Positions 8,205 to 15,336 are shown, counted from the stretch's first letter. The stretch: 19,610 nucleotides of DNA from CAKPSH01 sp964634355 (GCA_964634355.1 CAZWIF010000019.1:1-19610); one strand, 5' to 3'. Program-made: numbers and translations. The notes: generated by a model not told the origin, from the sequence alone.

Positions 8205-8215
8205 ATTTTATAATT

Positions 8216-9436
8216 ATGAAAAGAAAACTTTTTAAAATTATTATTATGTTTCTTATTCTTATAATATATACTTTTTGGATTATCAGCTCTATAAGTTGTG
8301 CTATTCCTTCTTCAGGTAGTGTTATTTATCAAGGAATAGATGTTAGCGAATATCAAGGAGAAATCAATTTTTCTAAAGTTAAATCTGCTGGAATAGAAAT
8401 AGTCTATATTAAATCTAGTGAAGGAACTTCCCTTGAGGACCCATATTTTAAAACAAATTATACTAATGCCAAAGCAGAAGGTCTAAAAGTTGGGTTTTAT
8501 CATTTTTTAACAGCAACTAATGAGGAAGAAGCTATTGAAGAGGCTGAATTTTTCTATTCAGTTATTTCCTCTACTAGTCCAGATTGCAGACTTGCAATGG
8601 ATTTCGAAGTTTTTGACAACTTGAGTATTGAAAATATTAATCAGATTGCTCTTGCTTTTTTACAAAAAGTTGAAGAATTGACTCATAAAGAATGTGTTGT
8701 CTACAGTGATGCCTATAATGCTAGAACTCTTTTTAGCAAAGAACTTGCCGAGAGTTATCCCTTATGGATTGCCGAGTATGATGTAGATGAGCCATCAAAT
8801 ATCGAAAATTGGAATTCTTGGATTGGATTTCAGTTTTCTGATAAAGGAACCATCGATGGAATAGATACATATGTAGACTTAGATAAATTTACCGAAGAAA
8901 TATTCTTGTCTGATGATAGCTCAATATCTGAACCCGAAAATCCAACAATTCCTAATAACATTTATTACACTGTAAAAAGTGGAGATACTCTAAGTTATAT
9001 CGCCTTGTTATACAATACAACGGTTGCAGAATTAGTAAAATTAAATAGCATCCAAAATCCTGATTTAATTTACGTTGGTCAAAGATTATTAATCTCGATT
9101 TCAGATGACCCTAATAACTCCAAAGAAGTAACATATACTGTAAAACGTGGAGATACTTTATGGAAAATTGCACGTCAATATGGAATAACAGTCAACGAAT
9201 TGGTAGAACTAAATAATATTAAAAACCCTGATTTGATATATATAGGACAACAACTTAAAGTTCCATTGGATAATTCTGTTAACCAGCAAGATGCTGTATA
9301 TTATACAGTTCGAAGAGGCGACCGTTTATGGCGAATAGCTAAAGCATATAGAACCACTATAGCTAATATAGTAAAATTAAATGGAATACGTAATCCAAAT
9401 TTAATTTATATTGGTCAAACATTAAGAATATATTAA
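8216..9436 (+). CDS. Secreted GH25 muramidase (lysozyme) with three C-terminal LysM domains
   Basis: 406 residues. An N-terminal hydrophobic segment (about 8-28) acts as signal peptide or anchor. Residues 38-235 are the GH25 domain: YQGIDVSEYQG carries catalytic-site Asp42, and MDFEVF carries Asp129 and Glu131, the DxE pair of the family. The Trp-rich end (LWIAEYD, WIGFQF) also fits. Three LysM repeats follow at about 250-295, 303-347 and 358-405, each opening with YTV(K/R)xGDxLxxIA and ending YxGQxLxI. GH25 enzymes cut the MurNAc-GlcNAc bond of peptidoglycan and LysM binds the glycan, so this is a wall-remodelling autolysin. No phage genes are nearby, so an endolysin role is unlikely. It is divergent from the cohesin gene. 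Confidence 0.95.
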   Translation: MKRKLFKIIIMFLILIIYTFWIISSISCAIPSSGSVIYQGIDVSEYQGEINFSKVKSAGIEIVYIKSSEGTSLEDPYFKTNYTNAKAEGLKVGFYHFLTATNEEEAIEEAEFFYSVISSTSPDCRLAMDFEVFDNLSIENINQIALAFLQKVEELTHKECVVYSDAYNARTLFSKELAESYPLWIAEYDVDEPSNIENWNSWIGFQFSDKGTIDGIDTYVDLDKFTEEIFLSDDSSISEPENPTIPNNIYYTVKSGDTLSYIALLYNTTVAELVKLNSIQNPDLIYVGQRLLISISDDPNNSKEVTYTVKRGDTLWKIARQYGITVNELVELNNIKNPDLIYIGQQLKVPLDNSVNQQDAVYYTVRRGDRLWRIAKAYRTTIANIVKLNGIRNPNLIYIGQTLRIY

Positions 9437-9574
9437 ATAATTTATGCCATTACATTTCTATTCTTCCTTTTACATCTCTTTCTATTATTATTAAAACTTA
9501 CCTCTACATTTTGTTAGTTTCTCTATGGAAATTCTTATTATAATTGGCATAATCTCAATTTTATTTAATAACTG

Positions 9575-9603
9575 TTTCAATTTTAAAAATAATATGATAT
9601 AGT
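9575..9603 (+). promoter_or_regulatory. Putative promoter of the response regulator gene
   Basis: TTTCAA (9575-9580) and TATAGT (9598-9603) are 17 bases apart and lie just upstream of the regulator start. They match the housekeeping consensus moderately. No TCTTAAC repeat of the kind found before the ATPase gene is present here. Confidence 0.4.
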
Positions 9604-9628
9604 TTTATAAAATTGTTTAGAAAGGTAA

Positions 9629-10300
9629 ATGAAACTAACAATGAAAACTATATTAATTGTAGAGGATAACCTAGATATTCATGACTTAATAAAAGAAATT
9701 TTAAAAAAAGAGCATTACAATATTATAAACTCTTATTCTGGAACAGAAGCCTTGATGTTGATAGAAAAAGAACATATTGATTTAATATTATTAGACTTAA
9801 TGCTACCAGGGTTAAATGGCGAAGAAATTATAAATAAGGTAAAAAATATACCTATTATAGTTATAAGTGCAAAGATATCTCCAGAAGATAAGGTTAACGC
9901 TCTATTGGATGGAGCAAATGATTATATTACAAAACCTTTTGACGCAGAAGAATTATTAGCAAGAATAAAAGTACAATTAAGAATACATAATGATAAAGAA
10001 AATATGGAATTAAAATATAAGGATATGGTGTTAAACCAAGATATTCATTCATTATTTATCAAAGAAGAAGAAATCTACTTAACCAAAACAGAATTTGCAA
10101 TAATGAAACAATTATTATTAAATCCTAAACAGGTTGTAACAAAATCAAAATTACTTGAACTAATAAGTTTTGATACATTAGATTGTGATGAAAATTCTCT
10201 AAAAGTTCATATTAGTAACATAAGAAAGAAAATCCGAAAAATAACTGAAGAAGAATATATTGAGTCTGTTTGGGGTATTGGTTTTAAAATTCATGAATAA
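9629..10300 (+). CDS. OmpR/PhoB-type response regulator
   Basis: 223 residues. The receiver domain (about 5-120) has the acidic pair E12/D13, the phosphoacceptor D56 in LLDLMLPG, the VISA switch residue and K102 in TKPFD. The winged-helix effector domain (about 130-222) ends in SVWGIGFKIHE, with the recognition-helix region LKVHISNIRKKIRK. The ATG at 9629 sits very close to AGAAAGG; the ATG at 9641 (MKTILIVED) is the other possible start. It is the first gene of a regulator, ATPase, permease, kinase array, the usual arrangement for a cell-envelope-stress or peptide-antibiotic detoxification module. It probably binds the TCTTAAC repeats immediately after its own stop codon. Confidence 0.95.
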   Translation: MKLTMKTILIVEDNLDIHDLIKEILKKEHYNIINSYSGTEALMLIEKEHIDLILLDLMLPGLNGEEIINKVKNIPIIVISAKISPEDKVNALLDGANDYITKPFDAEELLARIKVQLRIHNDKENMELKYKDMVLNQDIHSLFIKEEEIYLTKTEFAIMKQLLLNPKQVVTKSKLLELISFDTLDCDENSLKVHISNIRKKIRKITEEEYIESVWGIGFKIHE

Positions 10301-10341
10301 TCTTAACTAAATCTTAACTATTTCTTAACCGATTTCTTAAC
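10301..10341 (+). promoter_or_regulatory. Four direct TCTTAAC repeats, probable response-regulator operator
   Basis: TCTTAAC occurs at 10301, 10312, 10323 and 10335, that is at 11-, 11- and 12-base steps, about one helical turn. Direct repeats at this spacing are how OmpR-family dimers bind. The array begins at the base after the regulator stop codon and runs into a possible promoter (TTAACC near 10325, TATATA/TATAAA near 10348) for the ABC genes. Confidence 0.75.
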
Positions 10342-10378
10342 CTTTTTTATATAAAATAATTATTGAAAGGAGGAGGTT

Positions 10379-11293
10379 ATGGAATATATTTTAGAAACAT
10401 ATAATCTTGAAAGAAGATATAGAAAATTTAAAGCATTAGACAATTTAAATATGCATGTAGAAAAAGGTTCTATTTATGGACTTATTGGAAAAAACGGAGC
10501 TGGGAAAACGACTTTAATTAGAGTTGTTTGCGGACTGCAAGAACCTACAAAGGGTACATATTCTATTTATGGTATTTTAAATACAAATAAAAAGATTGTC
10601 AATTCGCGAAAAAAAATGGGGGCAATTATAGAAACTCCATCTACTAGATACGACATGACAGCTGAAGAAAATTTGATAGAGCAATATAAAATTATAGGTC
10701 TTCCTTCTTATGACAATCTGAAGGAATTATTAGAATATGTGGGATTAAATGAAACAGGAAAAAAGAAGGTAAAAAACTTTTCACTGGGTATGAAACAAAG
10801 ATTGGGTATTGCAATAGCATTGGTCGGAAACCCTGATTTTCTTATTTTAGATGAACCTATAAATGGATTAGATCCAAACGGAATAGTTGAAATACGAGAA
10901 TTGATTTTAAAACTTAACAAGGAAAAAGGAATTTCTTTTTTAATATCAAGTCATTATCTAGATGAACTATCTAAAATTGCAACTAATTATGGATTTATCG
11001 ATAAAGGTCATATTATTAAGGAAATTAGTAGCCACGAATTAGAGAAAATGAGTAAAAAACGAGTAGAAATGGAAGTAAGTAATTTAAAAGAATGTGTTAA
11101 ATATTTGGAAGAAAAGAAGCTTTCTTATGAAGTCGTTTCTAGTGAAATGATTAACATATATGATAATATAAACATTACTGAAATCGCTATTGAGCTTTCA
11201 AAAAGAGATTGTATAATAAATAAGTTTAATGAAAAAGAGGAATCCCTTGAAAACTATTATATGAATCTGATTGGAGGTGGCGAAAATGTATAA
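10379..11293 (+). CDS. ABC transporter ATP-binding protein, BcrA/lantibiotic-protection type
   Basis: 304 residues, starting right after a strong AAAGGAGGAGG. Walker A GKNGAGKTT (G37-T45), signature FSLGMKQR (S135-Q140, the LGMKQR form common in BcrA-type exporters), Walker B FLILDEPINGLDP (D158, E159) and a switch His in SSHYLDEL. The roughly 90 C-terminal residues are the extra domain typical of the BcrA/NatA group. It should energise the permease encoded next, whose ATG overlaps this stop codon (ATGTATAA), implying translational coupling. Bacitracin or lantibiotic efflux is the likely function, but the substrate cannot be read from sequence. Confidence 0.93.
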   Translation: MEYILETYNLERRYRKFKALDNLNMHVEKGSIYGLIGKNGAGKTTLIRVVCGLQEPTKGTYSIYGILNTNKKIVNSRKKMGAIIETPSTRYDMTAEENLIEQYKIIGLPSYDNLKELLEYVGLNETGKKKVKNFSLGMKQRLGIAIALVGNPDFLILDEPINGLDPNGIVEIRELILKLNKEKGISFLISSHYLDELSKIATNYGFIDKGHIIKEISSHELEKMSKKRVEMEVSNLKECVKYLEEKKLSYEVVSSEMINIYDNINITEIAIELSKRDCIINKFNEKEESLENYYMNLIGGGENV

Positions 11294-12143
11294 ATTATTA
11301 GATGCAGGTTTTTACAGATTAAAGAAAAACAAATTTTTTTGGTTAATTGCAATTGCAAATATTGGTCTAGCACTTTTCTTTATATTGAATAGATCTAATT
11401 CAAATTCTGGATACTCCAGTGGGTTCACAATCGCTGAGTTATCTATAAATAATATGGCGATTATAGGATTTCTATTGGCAATGTATATAAGCTTATTTGT
11501 TGGAAGGGAACATTCAGATGGGGCAATTAAAAATAAAGTAATTTCAGGATATAGTAGAGCTAAAATTTACATGTCAAATGTAATTATCAGTGTAGTAAGT
11601 TCTTGCTTTTTTGAACTTTTATATTTATTAACTATTGTAATTGTTGGGATTCCACTGTTTGGAAAAATAGAAATAATACCTCTATCTGCATTTGCTCTTA
11701 TTGTTTTAGATGCGTTCTTAATTATTACTGTTTACTCAATAATTTTTAATTTCATATCAATGTTATCTCACAATATAACTAGCTCTTTAATAATTTGTAT
11801 ACTTATTTTTGTAGTAATGTTTGTCTCAATTGAAGCATTAGTAATACCAGCTAATGCAGAAGAATTTAAAGAAGTATGGCGTGAGAATGAGGATGGAGAG
11901 TGGTATGTTGTACAAACGCTAAATAAGGATTATCACGGAAAAGTTGTTAAGAAATTATGCGAAACAATGATAAAAATTATGCCCCTTGGACAATATTACG
12001 AAATATCAGGTGCAATGACAGATTTTAAGCAATATGGTGAAACAGATATAAATATAGGAATTTTATCATTATATTCACTAGGAGTAATAGTAGTAATAAA
12101 TGGAATAGGAATATATCTTTTTAAAAGAGAAAAATTATATTAA
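11286..12143 (+). CDS. ABC-2 type permease partner of the BcrA-like ATPase
   Basis: 285 residues from the ATG at 11286, which has GGAGG eight bases upstream; the ATG at 11271 lacks such a site. Six hydrophobic stretches fit an ABC-2 permease: about residues 14-33 (the first, after YRLKKNKFFW), then the segments containing MAIIGFLLAMYISLFVG, SVVSSCFFELLYLLTIVIVG, AFALIVLDAFLIITVYSII, SLIICILIFVVMFVSIEAL and LYSLGVIVVINGIGIYLF. The motif VGREHSDGAIKNKVISGYSR after the second helix is characteristic of this family. An extracellular loop of about 60 residues precedes the last helix. It is the membrane half of the BcrAB-like exporter. Confidence 0.9.
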   Translation: MYKLLDAGFYRLKKNKFFWLIAIANIGLALFFILNRSNSNSGYSSGFTIAELSINNMAIIGFLLAMYISLFVGREHSDGAIKNKVISGYSRAKIYMSNVIISVVSSCFFELLYLLTIVIVGIPLFGKIEIIPLSAFALIVLDAFLIITVYSIIFNFISMLSHNITSSLIICILIFVVMFVSIEALVIPANAEEFKEVWRENEDGEWYVVQTLNKDYHGKVVKKLCETMIKIMPLGQYYEISGAMTDFKQYGETDINIGILSLYSLGVIVVINGIGIYLFKREKLY

Positions 12144-12223
12144 AACACATGAATAATTTAAATGAAAGAGTAATAGTTTGAAAGATAATTAAAACACAAT
12201 TCTTTTTCAAACTAGATGTGTGT
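12144..12223 (+). promoter_or_regulatory. Hairpin between the permease and kinase genes
   Basis: AGTTTGAAA (12175-12183) pairs perfectly with TTTCAAACT (12205-12213), and an outer ACACAT (12145-12150) can pair with ATGTGT (12216-12221). The structure lies in the 104-base spacer directly before the kinase ribosome site. It may attenuate or process the transcript so that the kinase is made in smaller amount. It has no T run, so it is not a simple terminator. Confidence 0.4.
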
Positions 12224-12247
12224 CTTTGGAAAGGAATAAAATTTAAA

Positions 12248-13126
12248 ATGGGTATCTGGTCTTATTTAATAATTGGTATTTTATTGATTATTTTAATATT
12301 TTTAATTATAAAATTTCTTTTTATAAAAATATCCTTGAAAGAAATAAGAATTTCTTTTAGAGATATTTTAAAATCAGATACCAATAATTTAATATCTATA
12401 TCTACATCAAATAAAGAAATAAAAGAATTAGCTAATGATTTAAACATTGAACTTAACATCCTTAGAAAACAAAGATTACAATACGAAAACGGGAATCAAG
12501 AATTAAAAAGATTGATGACAAATATATCCCATGATATGAGAACACCCCTTACTGCGATAAATGGATATATTGAATTAATTGATAAAAATCCTAGTAAACA
12601 AAATGAATATATAAAAGTAATAAAACGAAAAACAGATGATTTAATTTCATTAACAGACCAATTATTTGATTTTTCAAGAACAATGGATATAGGTGTTAAA
12701 ATAAAAAAAGAAAATTGCTGTATAAATGAACTGTTGGAAGAAAGTTTAGCAAATAATTATGGTATTCTTAAATCACAAAATATAATTCCTGAAGTAACAA
12801 TTTGTCAAGAGAAAATTTTTAAAGAATTAGATAAAAATACAATTATTAGGGTATTTGAAAATATTCTATCTAATGTTAGTAAATATAGTAATGGTGATTT
12901 TAGAGTTATTCTTGATAGTACTGGAAAAATAACTTTTTTAAACAAGGCAACTTCTTTAGATGCAACGACTGTACAGAAAATTTTTGATAGATATTTTACA
13001 GTAGAAAATGCAAAAAAATCTACAGGGTTGGGCTTGTCTATTGCAAAACAATTAGTAGAATTAAATGGAGGTAACATTACAGCTGAATACATAAATGGCT
13101 ATCTAATTATAGAAATAGAGCTATGA
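12248..13126 (+). CDS. Short sensor histidine kinase of the BcrAB-like module
   Basis: 292 residues from the ATG at 12248, which follows GGAAAGGA; the upstream ATG at 12218 has no ribosome site. Only one transmembrane helix is obvious (about 5-28) and there is no extracellular sensor domain, so it probably senses through the membrane or the transporter. The HisKA phosphoacceptor is H95 in SHDMRTPLTAINGY. The ATPase domain has an N box ENILSNVSKYS (N205, N209) and a G2 box STGLGLSIAKQL, but the usual DxGxG G1 box is replaced by NKATSLD, a substitution I recall in small kinases of this class. It should phosphorylate the response regulator at the head of the cluster. Confidence 0.92.
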   Translation: MGIWSYLIIGILLIILIFLIIKFLFIKISLKEIRISFRDILKSDTNNLISISTSNKEIKELANDLNIELNILRKQRLQYENGNQELKRLMTNISHDMRTPLTAINGYIELIDKNPSKQNEYIKVIKRKTDDLISLTDQLFDFSRTMDIGVKIKKENCCINELLEESLANNYGILKSQNIIPEVTICQEKIFKELDKNTIIRVFENILSNVSKYSNGDFRVILDSTGKITFLNKATSLDATTVQKIFDRYFTVENAKKSTGLGLSIAKQLVELNGGNITAEYINGYLIIEIEL

Positions 13127-13255
13127 TTTTTACTAAAAATTATCCTGTAATATCATTATATTAATTTATATTTAGGTGGTAATTCTTTCATAGAAAGAAG
13201 TATATAAAAATATATTTGAAAAAGAAAGTAGACAAGAAGAAACTGCATGAAAATA

Positions 13256-13282
13256 CCTATATAAAATTTATTTTTATATAGG
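13256..13282 (-). terminator. Hairpin downstream of tRNA-Lys
   Basis: CCTATATAAAA (13256-13266) pairs perfectly with TTTTATATAGG (13272-13282) around a five-base loop, 14 bases after the tRNA 3' end on the minus strand. The tail on that strand (TATTTTCAT) is only weakly T-rich. It could also serve the kinase operon from the other direction. Confidence 0.5.
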
Positions 13283-13295
13283 CAAAATATTGAAA

Positions 13296-13371
13296 TGGTG
13301 GGCAATCGGGGGGTCGAACCCCGGACCTTCTGATTAAGAGTCAGCTGCTCTACCAACTGAGCTAATCACCC
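13296..13371 (-). tRNA. tRNA-Lys (anticodon CTT)
   Basis: Read on the minus strand it begins GGGTGAT and ends ATTGCCC-A-CCA, so the CCA is encoded. The D arm (AGCTCAGTTGGTAGAGC), the anticodon loop CTCTTAA with CTT at positions 34-36 (13338-13336) and the T arm (GGTTCGA loop) are all in place. Two G-T pairs occur in the acceptor stem. The total is 76 bases including CCA. Confidence 0.95.
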
Positions 13372-13402
13372 GTAAGTATAATATTTAACTATTAACTTAG
13401 TT

Positions 13403-13431
13403 ATTATACCATACCTTTTTACATCTTGCAA
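13403..13431 (-). promoter_or_regulatory. Promoter of tRNA-Lys
   Basis: On the minus strand TTGCAA (13431-13426), a 17-base spacer and a perfect TATAAT (13408-13403) lie about 30 bases before the tRNA. Confidence 0.75.
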
Positions 13432-13491
13432 GGATAATTATAAATTTTACTGGAATTTTTGATTTTAGATTTTTTAATTTCAGGAGATTTC

Positions 13492-13690
13492 CTACTCCCA
13501 GAAAAACACTTCCGAAACTTTTCTATCTAATGCCTTTGCTATACTCTGCATAACATCTCCAGATGGATTTTTTCTTGTACCTTTTTCTAAATGACATATA
13601 TATCCGTGATGATATTCCTGTTCTGTCAGACAACTCTTTTATTGTAATCCCTTTGGCTATACGGATTTCTCTTATCTTATTTTTACTCAT
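13492..13690 (-). pseudogene. Small XRE-family HTH regulator with a single-base frameshift
   Basis: ATG (13688-13690) follows GGAGTGG. The first frame reads MSKNKIREIRIAKGITIKEL, then SDRTGISS. After removal of one extra base (g at 13606 on the plus strand) the next frame continues GYICHLEKGTRKNPSGDVMQ, then SIAKALDRKVSEVFFWE and stop, completing a 66-residue HTH_3 (Cro/CI-like) protein. Read without correction, the first frame loses the HTH fold after about 28 residues. The length is 3n+1, as expected for one insertion. It may be a real inactivating mutation, an assembly error, or (less likely) programmed frameshifting. It is divergent from another XRE regulator and has a palindrome over its promoter. 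Confidence 0.82.
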
Positions 13691-13731
13691 TTTTAACCAC
13701 TCCTTTTATGACAATAAAATATTATCATATA

Positions 13732-13748
13732 ACTTGTTGACAAGTCAA
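13732..13748 (-). promoter_or_regulatory. Palindromic operator candidate over the small XRE gene promoter
   Basis: Two overlapping palindromes, ACTTGT-TG-ACAAGT (13732-13745) and TTGAC-AA-GTCAA (13737-13748), coincide with the minus-strand -35 candidates TTGACT or TTGTCA, with AT-rich -10 hexamers before the ATG. Small XRE proteins commonly bind such sites and repress their own gene. Confidence 0.5.
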
Positions 13749-13808
13749 TAGTTTTGTGATATTTTTAAATAAAAAGTTGCAATTATGTCTCTAAGCACTT
13801 TCTTACCT

Positions 13809-13846
13809 AAATTTTTGCCAAAAAAAATAATTTTTTGTAAAAATTT
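13809..13846. repeat. AT-rich inverted repeat between the divergent XRE genes
   Basis: AAATTTTTGCCAAAAAA faces TTTTTTGTAAAAATTT across a few bases. It could be an operator or a hairpin, but arms this rich in A/T also arise by chance. Confidence 0.3.
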
Positions 13847-13857
13847 GCGTTTACTGC

Positions 13858-13886
13858 TAGACAAATTCCAAATTTTTTTGTATAAT
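13858..13886 (+). promoter_or_regulatory. Promoter of the XRE/S24 regulator gene
   Basis: TAGACA (13858-13863), a 17-base spacer and a perfect TATAAT (13881-13886), with the start codon 34 bases further on. Confidence 0.75.
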
Positions 13887-13920
13887 AATACTATATTTTA
13901 TAAGAAAGAGGTTGAAAATT

Positions 13921-14502
13921 ATGATTGGAGGTATGCTTGCGAAAGCTAGAAAAGCTAAAGGAATGACAAAGACTGAACTTGCTAGACTTACTGATATTAA
14001 CATTGGACATTTAACTCATATTGAGAAGGGAGAAAGAAATCCAAGCCATAAAGCCTTAAAAAACATTTGTAAGGCTCTTGATATCCCATATCAACAATTA
14101 ATGTACACATATGACAAAACTATTAATGAGGAACAAGAAAGCTATAATGTTATAAAACACATTTCTTATGACAAAATACTTGCTGTTGATAGTATCGATA
14201 ATTTTATTGACTGTCCATCAAATATGCCAAGTGCAGCTATTGCAGTAAAAGTTACAGATGACTCAATGTTAAAAACTTTTGAAAAAGGAACCTATGCATT
14301 TGTAGAGTTTAATACACCTTTAAACAGTAAAGATTATGGTTTATTTAGTTATAACGATCAAATTCTTATTAGAAGATTTTATGATAAAAAGGGAAAGATT
14401 ACTTTAAAAGCTGAAAACCCTGACTGTAAAGATATTCAGGTAACAAATAATGATACATTCTATATAATAGGAAAAGTTTTAGTATCAAAGGCTAAAAAAT
14501 AA
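13921..14502 (+). CDS. XRE-HTH / S24 (LexA/CI-like) transcriptional regulator
   Basis: 193 residues. The ATG at 13921 follows AAAGAGG with nine-base spacing; an upstream TTG directly touches that site and is unlikely to be used. Residues 5-60 are an HTH_3 domain (LARLTDINIGHLTHIEKGER). About 75-190 is an S24 peptidase-like domain: nucleophile position S115 in DDSM, then the final strands ILIRRFYDKKG and ITLKAENPD. At the place of the catalytic Lys of LexA (VKRL) the sequence has R151 (IRRF), and no Ala-Gly cleavage site is obvious, so self-cleavage may be lost. It may sense something by another route or act as a plain repressor. It is divergent from the frameshifted XRE gene. A phage or mobile-element origin is possible, but no such genes adjoin. 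Confidence 0.9.
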   Translation: MIGGMLAKARKAKGMTKTELARLTDINIGHLTHIEKGERNPSHKALKNICKALDIPYQQLMYTYDKTINEEQESYNVIKHISYDKILAVDSIDNFIDCPSNMPSAAIAVKVTDDSMLKTFEKGTYAFVEFNTPLNSKDYGLFSYNDQILIRRFYDKKGKITLKAENPDCKDIQVTNNDTFYIIGKVLVSKAKK

Positions 14503-14520
14503 TTGAATTTTTTGAAATAA

Positions 14521-14555
14521 GGGGACGGGGTTTTTATCTCAAAAAAGCCGTCCCC
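14521..14555. terminator. GGGGACGG palindrome acting as terminator between convergent genes
   Basis: GGGGACGGGGTTTTT (14521-14535) faces AAAAAAGCCGTCCCC (14541-14555) around a short loop, with one mismatch. The stem is very GC-rich at its base for this genome. It lies between the XRE/S24 stop and the comEA stop. The GGGGACGG...CCGTCCCC form resembles short palindromes I recall as interspersed in Clostridia genomes, which would make it a repeat element used as a terminator. Confidence 0.7.
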
Positions 14556-14564
14556 CACCTTGTC

Positions 14565-15200
14565 TCATACGCAAATATAATCTTTTATGTCTTCGTATTT
14601 TGCATCTCCTATTCCTGATACGTTTTTTATCTCCTCTATTGAATTAAAATTACCATTTGTCTCTCGATATTCAATAATACTACTTGCTGTTGCTTCACCT
14701 ATTCCTGATAAACTCTCTAATTCACTTAATGTTGCTGTATTGATATTTATTTTACTACTTGTACTTTCTTCGATTCTGTTATCCACTATAATATCTTCAC
14801 CATTTTCAGAAGTTATTATTATTTCCTCCTCTGTATCATCTATGCTAGGTATATAAACCTTTTGTCCATCTTTTAAGACATATGCCAAATTAACTTCTGT
14901 TAAATTGGCTTTTTCTGTTAAACCTCCCGCTTCTTCTATAGCATTTACTATTCTATCTCCTTCTTTTAGTGTTACAATACCTTCATTTTCTACCGCTCCC
15001 ATAATATGTACAACAATTTCCTCATTCTTATTTATCTCTTCATTTGTCTCTCCCTCCTCTTCTGTTTCCTCCATAACCTCATTTAATGCCTCATAATCAT
15101 AAGTACTTGTTTTTGTCGACATATAATACATAAATATTCCCACGACAAAAACACCAACTATTATAAGTGCCATCTTTTGTTTAGACGAAAGCATTTCCAT
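14565..15200 (-). CDS. comEA: ComEA-like DNA-binding protein (SLBB plus helix-hairpin-helix)
   Basis: 211 residues. One transmembrane helix (about 10-27) puts the rest outside the membrane. An acidic linker (36-61) is followed by an SLBB domain (about 62-119: VVHIMGAVENEGIVTLKEGD, then AIEEAGGL and KVYIPS). A ComEA-type pair of helix-hairpin-helix motifs ends the protein (about 151-209: ININTATLSELESLSGIGEA and IKNVSGIGDAKYEDI). ComEA binds incoming double-stranded DNA during natural transformation. comEB and comEC, its usual partners, do not follow in this window, so the gene is detached from a com operon. The ATG at 15200 follows AAAGGA with a rather long spacer; the Met at 15194 is possible. 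Confidence 0.92.
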   Translation of the reverse strand: MEMLSSKQKMALIIVGVFVVGIFMYYMSTKTSTYDYEALNEVMEETEEEGETNEEINKNEEIVVHIMGAVENEGIVTLKEGDRIVNAIEEAGGLTEKANLTEVNLAYVLKDGQKVYIPSIDDTEEEIIITSENGEDIIVDNRIEESTSSKININTATLSELESLSGIGEATASSIIEYRETNGNFNSIEEIKNVSGIGDAKYEDIKDYICV

Positions 15201-15308
15201 AGTTAATCTCGTTCCTTTCTTATATTATTTAATTGATTTTCTTGGATTTTCCCTCTAGAAATTGAGGCTTTGAAATATTGAATTTGTTCTTGAATTTAAA
15301 TTATTTTT

Positions 15309-15336
15309 ATTTTATCACATTTATCAAATTTTGCAA
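15309..15336 (-). promoter_or_regulatory. Putative promoter of comEA
   Basis: On the minus strand TTGCAA (15336-15331), a 16-base spacer and TAAAAT (15314-15309), about 110 bases before the start codon. Confidence 0.45.

Larger units (their letters stand above)
7914..8215. other. 302-bp divergent region between the cohesin and lysozyme genes
   Basis: Almost pure A/T, with no gene. It contains the second copy of the 18-base motif (8036-8053) on the cohesin side. A possible cohesin-side -35 TTGAAA with a weak TA-rich -10 lies nearer the start. On the lysozyme side there is an inverted repeat that includes the ribosome binding site (8168-8204). Confidence 0.5.

Noticed and set aside
8216..9436. 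Prophage endolysin
   Set aside because: It has no holin or structural phage genes nearby, and its signal segment and LysM domains fit a host autolysin.
13156..13356. 66-residue open frame on the minus strand over the tRNA
   Set aside because: Its start lies inside tRNA-Lys and the peptide is a translation of the tRNA, a common artefact.
13563..13751. 62-residue plus-strand open frame near the XRE genes
   Set aside because: It is the antisense of the frameshifted XRE gene and has no ribosome site.
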